This document shows, one piece after another, positions 35,070 through 47,635 of a stretch of DNA of 64,000 nt. The stretch's first letter is position 1, and each line of letters opens with the position of its first letter. Under the pieces are notes generated by a model. It did not search any database. It saw only the letters and a program-made list of their open reading frames with translations, and was not told the origin of the DNA. The translations under genes were made by a program, and so were the position numbers. This DNA is from Glandiceps talaboti (Eukaryota; Hemichordata; Enteropneusta; Spengelidae): the NCBI RefSeq assembly GCF_964340395.1, contig NC_135557.1:8482960-8546959 (forward strand), read 5' to 3'.

Positions 35070-36540
35070 ACTACACGAAAAAGGTCAATGACTTAATTTC
35101 GAACTGTATCGCTAACGTTTATTTAAAAAATATGTCATATGACATTTATTGTTGTATAATTATATACACTCCGATATGCAAAAACGTATATGATAACAGT
35201 CCCGATTCTCTCAGTGGCGCACGAAGTCTTTTTCTTTTTGTAAATGTTTTGCTATGGCCAATCACTAGCTTAGGAAATCAACAGAACGGCATGTAAAATA
35301 TAATCAGTTTTATGACCATGTTGTATCTAATAACAACACAACATCTCGTAAATAAGTTTGTTCTTGATTTTTAAACACTCTTTTACATCATAAATCTTCA
35401 TTATAAAAGTTTCTGCCTATTTCGATATTTCATCAAATAATTGCATTTATTTAATTTGTATTCTCCGGCCTGAAATTTTTTATACTGCAAAATAATCTTC
35501 TGTAATGACATGACGGTAGACTGCGGCATAGTTATTCTATTTTTTTATATTTTTTGGGGGGTCAGGGGGTTATTTATTTAATGTTTAAAAAAAAAATTGG
35601 TTGATTGATTGATCTTGTTTATCTGTCTGTCTCTTATTTGTGTGTTTGTTTGTTTGTTTGTATGTTTGTTTGTTTGTTTGTTTGTTTGTTTGAAATAACA
35701 TTTATCTATATTTAATGATTGATGTACATGTCCGTCATAAATGTATGCTTCGACTCACCAAGTTATATATCAACCGTTAAGATTATCATTATTATAGTAC
35801 AGGAAAACTAAGAATGAGGCTCTTCAATCAACTCTACCCGAAACAGACGTAAACACAAATATCAAGAACATCTTCGCGTTTGTACCATACACATGCACAA
35901 CTAAAATTTCAAGATTGGTATAAATACGTGTAGGATCACTAGTGTGGTCAAATAATGTCAAAAATGTAACCATGTGCTTCGCGACATTTCCTCTCTGGAT
36001 GGCATGCCGTGCACATGTACAGTCTTTACATCAACAAATATCGCAATACAGACATAAATTGTTAAAACGACATAAGCTACCATACGACGAACTACACGTT
36101 TGTAACAAATACATACATTTTTATAGACATTTGCGCCGAAGTAACATAATTATTTTCATATTGTTTAATATACCTACCAGTATCAGATGTACTTTCTGTT
36201 TGATATCTGGACAACATATTATAAATTCATGGGTAACATGTAATTGGTATTTGAGTCTAAAAGAAACGATAAATATGAAATATTGTGCATATTTATCAAA
36301 CTATTGAACGCAGTGATTGAAATTAAAACAAATTTATAGATAAAGATTGTCATTATTTGACGATAAAAAGCAACCTGATATGAAGTAGTTGAATTGTCGT
36401 CTTCTTATAGCTTTTTTTTCTTAAATGGTTGTGTAATTCACTTAACTTTTTTACTAATTCTGTTTCTCTATTTAGTGTTTTTATTGTTTTTTTACTTGTT
36501 GTTTTGCTGCCGATATGGTAACGCAATATTGTAAAATCCT
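34524..36540. other. AT-rich non-coding DNA with microsatellites
   Basis: Contains (CTGT)n at about 35019-35062 and (TTTG)n at about 35639-35692. The 121-codon open frame at 35942-36307 shows no recognisable domain, so no gene is called. Confidence 0.4.
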
Positions 36541-36550
36541 ATACGCATCT

Positions 36551-37373
36551 TAATAGCTCGCGCAGCGGCAGCGAAGCTGCCGCGAAGCGGCTCAATATCT
36601 AGTACGCATGCGCGTCGTATATACTATTCGAAAAAAATTGGTGGTTCTCCCAATGATGCATTGCGGCGCGCAGTGACTCCGCATGCGCCTTCCTATGCGA
36701 CGTGCATTCTCCACGCGCGCTACCGTATCGTCATATAGAATAGGGGATCGACATAACATCACCATGCATTGCAATATTGTAGGCCTGTTGGCACGATTAT
36801 CGTAACATTGTAACGAGTATCGAGGCATCACTGTACCTCAAGGAGAAATATTTACACTATTTGGAAGTTTGCAGCACGGCGGTACGTGATATGATATGGA
36901 CCACTGATGACATAGCACAGTTAAATTTCCGGGTTGTGGAAGTGCATATTTGACATTTATATTGTCGATAATTGTTTTTTTTACATGTTCTAACAACAAC
37001 TACTTTCCTATGTTTGTTGGTACAGTAACATTGTTTCCTAAATCATCGAGTTAAATTGAGAAATCGTGATGTTCGGCAACATGTCAACAAAAAACATTTG
37101 TCCAAAGACCAATGTACGTTGGTGGAGGGGCTATGATAAGTTGGCTGATTAACAATGAATGATATTAATATAATGGCTATGATGGTTTTTGAAACCAACA
37201 ACTGAATACAGTGTTGACTTTCTTTATTTCTCGTCCATGTCAGAGAATTAGATGTCATTCAATAAAATATATTTGATTGTCAACACCCCTGGAAAATGAC
37301 CCAAATCAAATGTATGAACTCTAGCTGGCCCAGGCAGCCGGTCACAAATGAATCTACCCTGCGCGAGCTTATG
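36551..37373. other. CpG-rich segment bounded by an 11-bp inverted repeat; possible DNA element or promoter
   Basis: AGCTCGCGCAG at 36555-36565 is inverted at 37359-37369 (CTGCGCGAGCT). Just inside the left end is a perfect hairpin, GCGGCAGC-GAA-GCTGCCGC. The first 280 bp are strikingly CpG-rich, with two NRF1-like cores (CGCATGCGC near 36604 and CGCATGCGCC near 36681). It could be a TIR element or a host promoter. No transcript can be traced. Confidence 0.35.
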
Positions 37374-38880
37374 GGCTTTGCCTAGTTATGATATTACATT
37401 TATTTTATATTTGCCATTTCTTTAAATTTCTGTGAAATATCACTTATATTTCCCCTATGAAGTGTACATAAATGGCCATTCAAAAATACGAATCAATATT
37501 ACTATTATATTTATGTCATGTTTTGTGTTTTACTCTATATATTAATTTTGATGTATATAGTGTGTCATTTGTCATTCACCGAGACGGAAGACCAGATAAA
37601 TATAATGAAATAAAGGCTTGTGGTGTGATGCGTATAAGGAGTTATAGTAGAACGGAGTTTACTATTGTATAACATCTGAATACACCCCGCTGGGACACTT
37701 TGGAAATGAAGAACTGACGAAGAAAAACATCGTTTTGAAAAGGTACTTAACTGGTATACATTGCAATCTTTCTGTTTTCGACCAGGGTATCCATGTGTAA
37801 TGCGCATGTGTGCCAAGGTTTTGTTTATATCGGTCTGTCACTGGAACTGTTGTATATGTCTCGTCAATAAAATGATAAAGTGACGTAGACATGCCACTAC
37901 TCAGCAAGGGCATATTTAGTTTGTGAATTAGGTCATCAGGTTATTCAAATTTTCCCTCGCCAGTCTTTTTGGGTCATCACTTAGGACATATGATTGCACG
38001 TGGAATAAGGTAGGTATCCTGGAATGATAACTTATTGTCCAGTTTTGAACATTATAGTTTGTGAAAATTAGCAGGTTTTAATAGTTATCTAAATCGACTT
38101 AATTGTGAGAGGACGGCCTCGAGTAGTCCCTCTATAATTAAACCATTGCTATGGCATGCTAAAGATTCAAATGTGGCGGCCATAAGCTTAGTGTCAACCA
38201 ACTTGAAACCCCTGCTTCTGTCATGCTGTGATACTGTAAAGTGTGTAAATCATCCGACATGTATCAGGAAAGTTACAGAGATGTAAAATTGCATTTTATC
38301 TCGTCCTGGATATACCATTCTCAGGGGGGGGGGGGCATTTCGTTCTATGATATGGGCCCAGGTTTTATATGCAAACAGTGGTATGCAAAAGTAGTTCAGC
38401 AAGTTTGTTTATCAAATAATTATTATTACAAATCGAAAAATCACAAATATACAGCCATATTAATTATATAATTTGCCAATCTAGCTCCAAACTTGTAGTT
38501 TTAAACTGCTTATGTAAATATTTTAACTTCTCCTTACAAAATGCTGTAGAGCAAACATTGGCTGCGCATGTATGTCGGAATAAATATTGGCTTGGCATGT
38601 ATATGTCCACCCACACAGCCAGAAAGAGAAATTAGTTTAGTTCATTGCAATGATTCCCAAACGAACCACAACAACAAAACATTTTGCATTACCGAAGTGA
38701 CCTTTATCGTCCGACATTAACCGCTAAGATTAAGAACGTCATATTTATGTCTAAGATATAGTTAGTGATACTTTCATAATCTACACATGTTACACCCATT
38801 ATCCTAAAGGAAGAAGTCTATGAGACTTATCTTTTATCTTAATTCTAAGTCCTATAATGAACAAGACACAGTTTTATTGT
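37374..38880. other. Non-coding DNA
   Basis: No exon recognised. A nine-base G run lies near 38326. Open frames at 37472-37672 and 38241-38471 have no family features. Confidence 0.35.
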
Positions 38881-38889
38881 AGGATTAAG

Positions 38890-40180
38890 AAGTATGTTGA
38901 ATTCAATTAACGTTTCGGCTTTACACAGAAAGCCTTATTCAGGAATTTAAAAATGAACAGAAAATTATGAACAATTATGACATACAGTTTAAGGTGGAGA
39001 TGCACAAACGGAAGATTTTAAGGGTGACATATTTTCAAGTTATTGTTTCCCAACAATGAATAACGTTTACACCATCAACCATATATTTTCTGAAATGTTT
39101 TTCTCTCCTCTTAAATGCTATTGTATTTTCTATTGCCTTTGGCTGAAAGTGAGAGTTTGTTTAGGGTATGAATAGAGGTGTCTTGATTATCTCAAGGCGC
39201 CAATATAAATGCCTCGGAAAAACCCACCTGTCGCCCGATTTTCCATTTCTTTTGTGTTTTAGAATGTTCACTTCACACATAAGAAAAGCGTGTCTCACTT
39301 TTTTTCTGCCATCTGTCGTTCTTTTACAACATGCCTCTCCACCTTGAAAAGGAACTGTAACGGCATGTGAGGTGAGTAAAGGCTAAACAAAGCACATAGT
39401 AAACTAGGACTAGGAAAGCTAAATACTATAGGGGTAAAAGCCAGATTCTATTCGACACAGAAAATAAGCAAAGCACGGACATTGCGATAAACGAAAGGGT
39501 AAAATAAAGTGAAAAGGAAAAAAGTAAAACTTGCAGGCCAATGTACAAGCGTGGGTTGCTAGCTAGGTTAAAGCTCGTAGTGATAAAGATGCCCTCTAGT
39601 ACAATGATTTAGACCCCTTAATGGTATAAAAAATGGTCTAAAATGGCACGCGATAAGTTACCAATCCTTCATGTTGATACCTGTCGGAAGAACAGTGCCA
39701 AGATTTTAGATGACTATAAGTTCAAGTTGTTTTCTGACAGAGTCCTTTCGTGAGAACACCTTGCTAACCCCAGTAAATCTGAAATTGTGAGTGGTATGAT
39801 CGGTACTGTCAAAATATTTTGCTACCATAGTGTCTTTTTCTGTTCTGATGTTCTGTAGGTTTGCTGTATATTGTAGTTTCGATTTTTTTGTTTTGGATTA
39901 CCATTTTGGTGTCGAGGAACGATAGTTCATTGTGGCTGTGTCCAATTGTATAGTTCAGAGTCGGAGCGATTGAATTGCAATAATCATGAAACTCTTGTTG
40001 TTGGATAGTGTGAGACCAAATATACATAATATCATCAATGAATCTTTTCTAATTGTGTTGTTGAAACGGGTAGTTTTCTCTAGAATCCCCATAGCAATGT
40101 TTGCATGTGAAGTTTGCTTCCCATGGCAGTGCCATGTATCTGGAGGTAGTAGTTGTTGTTGAACTGGAAATAATTAAGTC
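38890..40180 (-). mobile_element. Penelope-like element remnant, internally deleted
   Basis: On the minus strand: LQIHGTAMGSK (RT motif, about 40115-40150), FIDDIMYIWS (active-site region, about 40010-40050), LSFLDTKMVIQNKKIETTIY and SKPTE (about 39850-39930). Directly after comes TMVAKYFDSTDHTTHNF and SVRKQLELIVI...LPTGINMKDW (39660-39835), the C-terminal half of a GIY-YIG endonuclease. The rest of the RT and the GIY-YIG catalytic start are missing, and several frameshifts and stops are present. The 3' part reads GFLCKAETL near 38915-38945, like Penelope-like element tails. Confidence 0.72.
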
Positions 40181-40318
40181 TCATCTTTCTACACACCACT
40201 TGGATCGAGAGAGGGCGAAATTTGATTCAAATACCAGATTGTCCCTGGACCCCTAATTTGCATATACAAAAATATCCCTCAATGCCATTGTATCATCTTC
40301 GGTGACATGATGAGTGGT

Positions 40319-40414
40319 GGCGCCCTTTAGATCTAGCGAATTGTCATCTTGTCATATGCAAATCAGGGGAAATCCCCGTCGCTGTTATCTATGTACGTTT
40401 CGACGCACTATAAC
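40319..40414 (+). repeat. DIRS left inverted terminal repeat
   Basis: Matches the reverse complement of 47277-47373 over about 95 bp, with the best identity in ATGCAAATCAGGGGAAATCC. Confidence 0.75.
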
Positions 40415-41042
40415 GTCGCCTCTGACCTAGGGATGATTTCAATGTATTGCATTGTAAGAGGACAAGATACAAATGTAAATTGACAATTAATAGAAATATT
40501 TACATAAATACTAGTATAAAGGAACAAACAGAGAGATGCACAAATCCAGCACTTTTTTTTATAGTTATCACCAAATTAATTCAATTCTGATCACTGATGA
40601 AGCTGTCCAATCGTGAGAAATATTTTGAAGAAGTTTATCCACTTGTTCAATGGTTTGTGATATCAATGTTTATTAAATATGTATGAAAATTAGTACATAT
40701 CGGATGTAAACAATGGACAAGGGCAAAGACATCCTACACAGAAAACAAATTATGAGTTATAACTGTTATACATAATGTACACCTAAATATACCACTTAAT
40801 TATACGTAACTGTATGAAATTAAAAATTGCAACCATATGATGATATAGGTAACATTTGGAAATCATAATATGAGAAATGTTACATAATTAAGACTTGTCA
40901 GTGCCGGGAGTGAGTGCGCCCTCTACGGGGAAACTTGCCTGTCTGATCACCATTCTACTACAGATTTTTGTATTTATAGACGTAGACGTTGATACGCTCG
41001 CCTTATCTCTGTCTAGCAACCTTTAGACTTTTCACTTTCACC

Positions 41043-43093
41043 ATGTCGGATGCAGAGCAACAACTTTTGGATCTTGGTCTTGAGCCCACACCAAAGGTAC
41101 ATCGTCCAAATACCCGTAGTAAGAGCTTTAAATCCAGCAGTTCGGGCAAAGGGAGAGTGAGAATCGTGCCACAGAAAAAAAGTCAAAATGGCGGTTTCCC
41201 GACCCAAGGCAACTGCGAGTAAAACGGTACTAGGACATGATTTTTATAAAGATCCAGATGCAGTCTCGCTTGAACAGGAAAAGGATCTATTGCAGGCAGA
41301 GATAAGGCGACTCAAAGATCAGAAAGAAGTAGAGACTTTACAGCAGCAACTGTCCGAGTTAAGGATGGAGAATGACAAAGTACAGAAAAGTGCTACAATC
41401 ACTTCCGGTGGGCGCGAAAAGGGCGCACTGTCCGAAGGATGGCATAAGACGAAAGTCATTTAAAATGGTCGTTAGCATCTGGGTTACCATGGTCACAACC
41501 AGAAGAACCGAGTCGTACTCTTGCCACAACACCAAATCCAGCAAACCCATATTTACCATGTGGTATCCCTACTGAACGTCTACAAAAACAGGTAATATCA
41601 CATTGACATCAATGCGTTTCAACACCAGACCTGATCATGTACAGCGACAGGTTTTATGGCCACACATGTTCGTAAGGGCAAGAACATTTACTGGCACTAC
41701 TCCAAAATATGATGATTTATCCATGCCTGAATTCATAGAGGGTAATTTGGCCATTTTACAACTACCCATGGTAACAGAGGAGGAAAAGCTGCAAAGACTA
41801 CAACATTTGCAGTCACTCATGAAAGATGCCAACTTGTTCCCATGGGATGCCATTTTAAAATTTGAAGGTGCTTTGCTGTCAGACATGGAGTCTGGGATGA
41901 AAACATGGACTGATGACAATACAGATCTCAGAGAGTAGTACTTATTGCCACGCATAAATGAGATAAGGAGAGATAGCAAGCCAATACCCACCAGACTAAA
42001 GAAGAAGGACCAACTGAATGTCTGTTATAAATACCAAAACAACAAATGCGACAAAGATGATGAGTGCATGTTCAAGCATTATTGTGAGGCCTGTATCAAA
42101 TGTTCCTGCCCATGGAAAGACAAGGCGTATAGAGAAAAAGACAGTCAGCAGTCAAGCATGGATAGGCCAGAGGTAGATATGTCAAACAATAACTCTGTGG
42201 TCAACCCAGTAGATAGTAATAACAATTACATTAACAATTCATTTGTTAGAAATGATAATTTCGTTGCGTATGCACAGTGGTGTGATAAGGTTGATGTTGG
42301 GGTTAATTGTAATCTTTTACCCACTGCAGAGGTAGATAAACATTTAACAAATCATTTACATAACTGTTGTTATATTGCTGTACAAACAGTACAGGATGTA
42401 ATACCATTAGATGGTACAGCTATACATACTATTCAGGATGAGGATATGGAAATAGCTGTGCCAGAGATTATTAGCTCTGACTATTACACATGTGTCAATT
42501 CAGCTGTTAATAATGAAAATAATGTTGACAAGAATCGCAAGAGTAGATGCGAAGTTAATCTCTGTAATTGTAACGTGTTTACAGTTCAAAGTAGTGACAT
42601 CAAGTCCCTAACAAAGGGGAATGATACACATAATAATGAATATGTTGACAGTGATGATTGGGTAGCTGTCAATCCAAGTAGTGGTAGCGAAACCACTGTC
42701 GTTGATAACCATGAGGTATCCCTGGGGGATGCTAATAATGATGACATAGTTGTTAATAAGAGTAATATTAACTGCTTGTTGAGTACTCCTAAGGTAGGAG
42801 GCCAATTAGGTAAAGTCTCTGCCTCTAGTCACCCTGATACACATGAAGGGTTGGGCACACAGACACGTGGTGCTAGTAACAATCACTATGCTAACGGGGC
42901 TATAACCCCTATGTGTTTAGATAAGGGTATAGTTAGTTGCTGTGAAACTGATTCATCCTGTACTATAGTTGAGCTGCTGGAGGGCAATATTAATACATCA
43001 AATTTAGTAGACACTGATATCCCCGAGGATTTAACCAGTAAGAGGGTCTCTTCTTTCGCTGACAGCCAGCTGGATGAGATTAGTGCCCCATAG
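41043..43093 (+). pseudogene. DIRS gag-like region with CCCH zinc finger
   Basis: ATG at 41043 begins MSDAEQQLLDLGLEP, after a leader. A coiled-coil segment follows in another frame (LQQQLSELRMENDK, about 41188-41463), then 41603-41938, then a long frame 41945-43093. The last holds a C-x7-C-x5-C-x3-H zinc finger (CYKYQNNKC to CMFKH) near its residues 27-45, as in DIRS/Ngaro gag proteins. The rest of that frame is Asn/Asp/Ser-rich low complexity. At least three frameshifts separate the pieces. Confidence 0.65.
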
Positions 43094-43152
43094 ATAGTCA
43101 GTTATACAGTAACATACTCTCTACCAGGAATACGCATAATGTCAGTAGTGCG

Positions 43153-45105
43153 ATGCATAGCCCGTCACTTGGTCATAAAATTAGTATGCAGAATACAAAT
43201 CCAAGGGACAACAATCAGAATGGGTCATGCGATGGTACAGTTTTAAGCGATACTGCAACAAACAGTGATGTGTTGATTGAGTCATTATGTAATGTTCACA
43301 CCAAGAATACTAAACCACACAATGATATTGATAGTCAGTCATCCAGTGACATGCCCAGTAGTAAGGATACTTTTCAACTTAATCATGTCCAACCAGCAAA
43401 CAGTACAGGCATCAGGTGGCCACCAAGGTCACCTCTTAATTTACATGAAGTCATTTCCATCCATAACTGTGTAGCCCAGTCAGGGTTACCTAATTTTAGT
43501 GGGTGCAGAATACCAATATCATCAAACTTAGTCATACCTATATGGAGGGCAGAGTTACAAGATTATAGTGATAAAATTGTTTGTAAATTTTTAGAGTATG
43601 GTTGGCCAGTGTACTATGCAGCCACTGAGCTCCCCACTTCCACAACTAAAAACCATGCATCCGCAGTAAATTACTCTGATCATGTGGATAGATGGATCAC
43701 CAGAGAGGTAAATGCAGGGGCAACTGCAGGGCCTTTTACAAGTAACCCCTTAGCCTCTACATTGGTAACATCTCCCATGCAAACAGTTGAAAAGAAATAT
43801 AGCGCGGACAGGCGTTTTGTATTCGATCTTAGCTTTCCACCTCACCAGTCAGTAAATGACGGTATTCCAAAGGGGGAATATTTAGGGGAGTCCTTTCAAC
43901 TTGAATATCCATCCATTGATGACTTCACCAGCATGATTAGTAAGAAGGGGGAGGGACTGCCTATTATTTAAGCGTGATTTAAGCAGAGCTTACAGACAAA
44001 TACCTGTAGACCCAGCGGATTACAATTTGCTTGCATATACATGGCGCAATCTGCTGTTTTTCGACATGGCATTACCATTTGGATTACGCACGGCAGCATT
44101 GGCCTGTCAACGTACTACTAATGCCGTCAGTTATATATATGCTAAACAGGGTTATCAGTGTGTTAATTATCTAGATGATTTTGGTGGGGTAGAATCTCAA
44201 AGTGAAGCTTAGTCAGCATTCGCAACACTTGGTAAGGTACTGGCCAGCCTTGGATTACAGGAGTCCGTACAAAAGGCGTTTCCCCCATAAACATTATGAC
44301 ATTTCTGGGTATTCAACTTAACACTGTTGCCATGACGATGGAAATAACCCCAAATAGACTTGTTGAAATTAAGGAAGAGCTGCACCAGTGGGTGGCTAAA
44401 ACTAGAGCAACTAAGCGCGAACTACAGTCTCTTATTGGCAAACTTTCATTCATAGCCAAATGTGTAAAGCCTGGTAGGTTATTTTTGGCCAGAATGTTGG
44501 AGCTTTTGCGTTCCGCCAAATATAGTCACTATCACATTTACCTAAACACTGGTTTCAGAGCTGATCTTAAGTGGTGGATTCAGTTTCTTGATGTATATAA
44601 TGGGGTGTATATGATCAACAACAGTATGTGGAGTCATCCTGATGAGATATGTGATGCCTGCCCTACCGGTGGGGGAGGTTTATGTGATAATCAGTATTTC
44701 CATTGTGAGTTCCCACAGTATATACAGGTCAACGACCTTCACCTAAATGCACTTGAATTGCTAGCAATAACTATAGCAGTTAAACTATGGGGTAGTCAGT
44801 GGAGTGGAATGAGAATTCAAGTCTTGTGTGATAATCAAGCCACAGTATGGGTAATAAACACTGGTAGAGCTAGGGACAAGTTCATGCTTGCTTGCCTTAG
44901 AGAATTGTGGTTGGTTGCTGCTACGTATGAGTTCGAATTGCGTGCAGTACATATAGCTGGCACTGAAAATCGTTTAGCCGATGTTCTAAGTAGATGGCAC
45001 CTGCACCCAAACTATGAGCGAGAATTCAAATCAAAGGTTAATGCTGATAATATGGCTGAAAGACATGTCACAGATGCACATGTCAAGTTTTTAAATGAAT
45101 GGTAA
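43153..45105 (+). pseudogene. DIRS reverse transcriptase-RNase H
   Basis: Three pieces in shifting frames. 43153-43971 covers the approach and the first RT motifs (RRFVFDLSFPPHQSVNDGIP). 43972-44212 has RDLSRAYRQIPVDP, ALPFGLRTAALACQR and the active-site YLDDFGGVE. 44296-45105 has FLGIQL, KRELQSLIGKLSF, then RNase H with acidic residues in DACPTGGGG, NALELLAI and CDNQA, and the ending GTENRLADVLSRW. All are hallmarks of DIRS-type RT-RH. A shift near 43970, a TAG at 44210 and another shift near 44285 break it. Confidence 0.82.
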
Positions 45106-46924
45106 TTATTCTATTGCAGGTCAACCACAAACATTCAATCAAGTCCTAGATGATGAGGTTGATAACTCAATCAGGTCTGCTTTGGCTGAGGGCACCCGCC
45201 GCAACTTATCATCTCAACTCAAGGGTTATTTCTTGTTCTGTCAATATTTTGGACTTGTACCAGTCCCAGCATCAGTTCACACAGTGTGTAGATTTCTACA
45301 GTTTTTAACAAGGTCTGTCACATCACTTGGTACATTGTATAATTATTTACATGCCATTAGAAGTTTGCATCGCGTTCAAGGATTGCAACCAGTAGCATGT
45401 GACCATTATTTTGTTAAACTCATGTTAAAGGGTCTTTCCAGACACTCTTTTCAACCAACAAGGCAAAAGTTACCAATAACACCGAGCATGTTACTTCAAT
45501 TTTACAGGTTGCTTGATATGTCATGTCCTGGAGATGTCACTCTTTGGGCAGCCATCCTACTAGGATTTTTTTCCTTTTTCTGCAAATCTAACTTGGTGCC
45601 GAAATCTATCCAAGACTTTGATCCCAGTAAACACCTCTGCAGAGGAAAGATAGTTGTTAGTGACTTTGGCCTTGTGGTTGGAGTGACCTAGTCTAAAACC
45701 ATTCAATTTCGGTAACGTTGCTTAACAATTCCCATTGCATCTATTCCAGGTTCTGTGTTATGTCCAAAGCATGCATTTAATCATATGTGCGATCTTATTC
45801 CGGCTGCTCCATCGAGCCCAGCCTTTGTATTTCCTGAGGGTAATAATAACTTTATTTGCCATGTGCCAAAAATAGCATTGGAAATTGATTTTTCACACGA
45901 GCTCATAAAAGAAACAAATCGGGAATAAAACTGACAATAAAATAAGAAAGACACAACAGACAATAAAAAACACACACGGTACTAAAAAACAATATTAAGA
46001 CAAGTTGTTATAAAACAGGCAGTAGATGACTATGTACGGTTTAAAATACGGATAGCAGACGGATAAAAACTCTTCCTAAAACGTTCTGTTCTTGTTCTGA
46101 TGGCCCTATACCGCTTACCAGAGGGTAAAAGTTTAAATAAATCATATGCTGGGTGGCTAAAATCCTGGATGATGGCTTTTGCTTTGTGCATGGTGCGTGT
46201 CTGATAGATTGAATGTAATGATGGCAATTCTGTGCCGATGATTCTTTGTGCTGTACGCACAACCCGCTCAAGTGAATTCAATTCATCCTTGGTTATATTA
46301 TTGAACCAGACTGTGATAGCATATGGTAAAATACTCTCTATAACACTACGATAAAAGTTGACTAGAATGGAATTACTCATACCAATTTTCTTCAAACGCC
46401 TCAGAAAATATAGACGCTGTTGTGCTTTCTTTACCAGGTAATCGGTATTAGTTTGCCAGGACAAACAATTTGAAAGTTGAATACCTAGAAACTTAAATAC
46501 AGAAACAATTTCAACTGTTCTATCATTGATGCTAATCGGTGAATGAGCCATATTGCCCTTCCTAAAATCGACGATTACTTCTTTTGTTTTGTTTACATTC
46601 AGTTCAAGATTGTTGACACTACACCAATTTAGTGTCATTAGGTGGTACCTTAGTACCTTAGTACCGTTGATACATGCAGGCTTAGTTAGAGGACTGAAAC
46701 AGTTGGTTAAGAAATGCGGTTACCCTGACGGTATGTATTCAGGTCATAGTTTACGTATGGGAGGGGCAAGTTTTGCTTTCTCCAGTAAAGTTCAAGGTGA
46801 ACTGATTAAACTCCAGGGTGACTGGCAGTCTGACGCCTATCTCAGATACCTAAGCATTCCATTTCAAACTAGGTATTTAGTCACATTTCAGATGAGTCAA
46901 TGTATTCACTTTAATAGCTGCTAA
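45095..46924 (+). pseudogene. DIRS tyrosine recombinase, interrupted
   Basis: 45095-45691 encodes the N-terminal core-binding part (GTRRNLSSQLKGYFLFCQYF). TAG at 45689 and TAA at 45713 interrupt a frame that continues to SVLCPKHAFNHMCDLIPAAP. A LINE sits at about 45841-46640. The C-terminal part resumes with SGHSLRMGGASFAFS (His-x-x-Arg), then WQSDAYLRYLSIP with the nucleophile tyrosine. The first catalytic arginine, expected in FFRKSNL, reads as cysteine (FFCKSNL, codon TGC), compatible with CpG decay. Confidence 0.78.
45841..46640 (-). mobile_element. LINE 3' fragment (Rex1/CR1-like) nested in the DIRS recombinase
   Basis: The minus-strand ORF (46030-46638) encodes about 200 residues of the RT C-terminal region: NNLELNVNKTKEVIVDFRKG, FKFLGIQLSN, LVKKAQQRLYFLRRLKKIG, ITVWF, LPSGKRYRAIRTRTERF and FYPSAIRILN. 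This is typical of Rex1/CR1-group elements. The 3' tail, a short (ATT)n after AATAAAG, is at the left edge. It is 5' truncated after the catalytic DD. The host frame continues on both sides. A short GGT is present at both junctions, but the duplication is not clear. Confidence 0.85.
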
Positions 46925-47276
46925 AAGTATGTAATGATTCGGACTGTGTTTGGCAGTGGTTGGGCCAGCAAGAGCTTCTTTTACCAGTTATTGAACATGG
47001 GCTCTTGCCCTAAACTGCCAGACATGCGTCCTCTCATCTATTTTACAGTTATGATGGAATAATTTGTCTTGCAGTAAAGTGAGTAATTATGTAAACTAAC
47101 CAATAAAAATGATAAGTTATATCAACAAGCTTTATATGACACATGTATTTGTTATGATCAACCAATGACCAAAATTATGAAATATAAAGCTCACTTTCTA
47201 AATATCTAGGCTAATTATCAAAAGGGAATTATGCAAATGTCTTATCACAATTAAAGGTCGAGGTATATGGGACATG

Positions 47277-47373
47277 TTCGTGTTATTATACAGCGTTTGT
47301 AACGTACCTAGCCGGGGATTTCCCCTACTTTGCATATGCTGAGATGCACGGGTAGCTAGAAGCGAAGGGTGCC
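47277..47373 (-). repeat. DIRS right inverted terminal repeat
   Basis: Inverted partner of the left terminus; the core here is CGGGGATTTCCCCTACTTTG. Confidence 0.75.
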
Positions 47374-47635
47374 AATATGCGATGGAAATAAGAAATTTTA
47401 ATTCAGATGAAGTGTTATTTATACTTTATATTTCCACAACCATTACCACCTCCCCTCCCTCACCCACTATCTTACTCTCAAACCAAAACAAAGAATATTG
47501 TCCAAGAAGATAATCTAATTTAATTTTGTATAAATATGAAATGGCATGGGTAGTAAGGTTTCACTAAATCATTGCAATGTCATTTTGCACCAGAAGCTTA
47601 ATGATTCGTCTTCGTGTGTTCGTTGTGTATTGCAG
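47374..47635. other. Short spacer between DIRS and macrosatellite
   Basis: Non-coding; nothing recognised. Confidence 0.4.

Larger units (their letters stand above)
40319..47373 (+). mobile_element. DIRS-type tyrosine-recombinase retrotransposon, degenerate
   Basis: Gag, RT-RNase H and tyrosine recombinase are in the DIRS order, flanked by inverted terminal repeats of about 95 bp (left 40319-40414, right 47277-47373) with a strongly conserved core, ATATGCAAA..AGGGGAAATCCCCG. No LTRs and no integrase are present. The element is dead: many frameshifts, stops in the recombinase, and a nested LINE. Without that LINE it is about 6.25 kb, a normal DIRS size. Its left end abuts the Penelope-like remnant. 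A Dam-type methylase, found in some DIRS elements, was not seen. Confidence 0.85.

Noticed and set aside
35942-36307. 121-codon frame
   Set aside because: No domain, splice context or repeat relation; its length is expected by chance in this composition.
43153-45105. Initial reading of the RT-RNase H as a Gypsy pol
   Set aside because: YLDDFGG, the RNase H ending LADVLSRW, the downstream tyrosine recombinase and the inverted ends fit DIRS; integrase and LTRs are absent.
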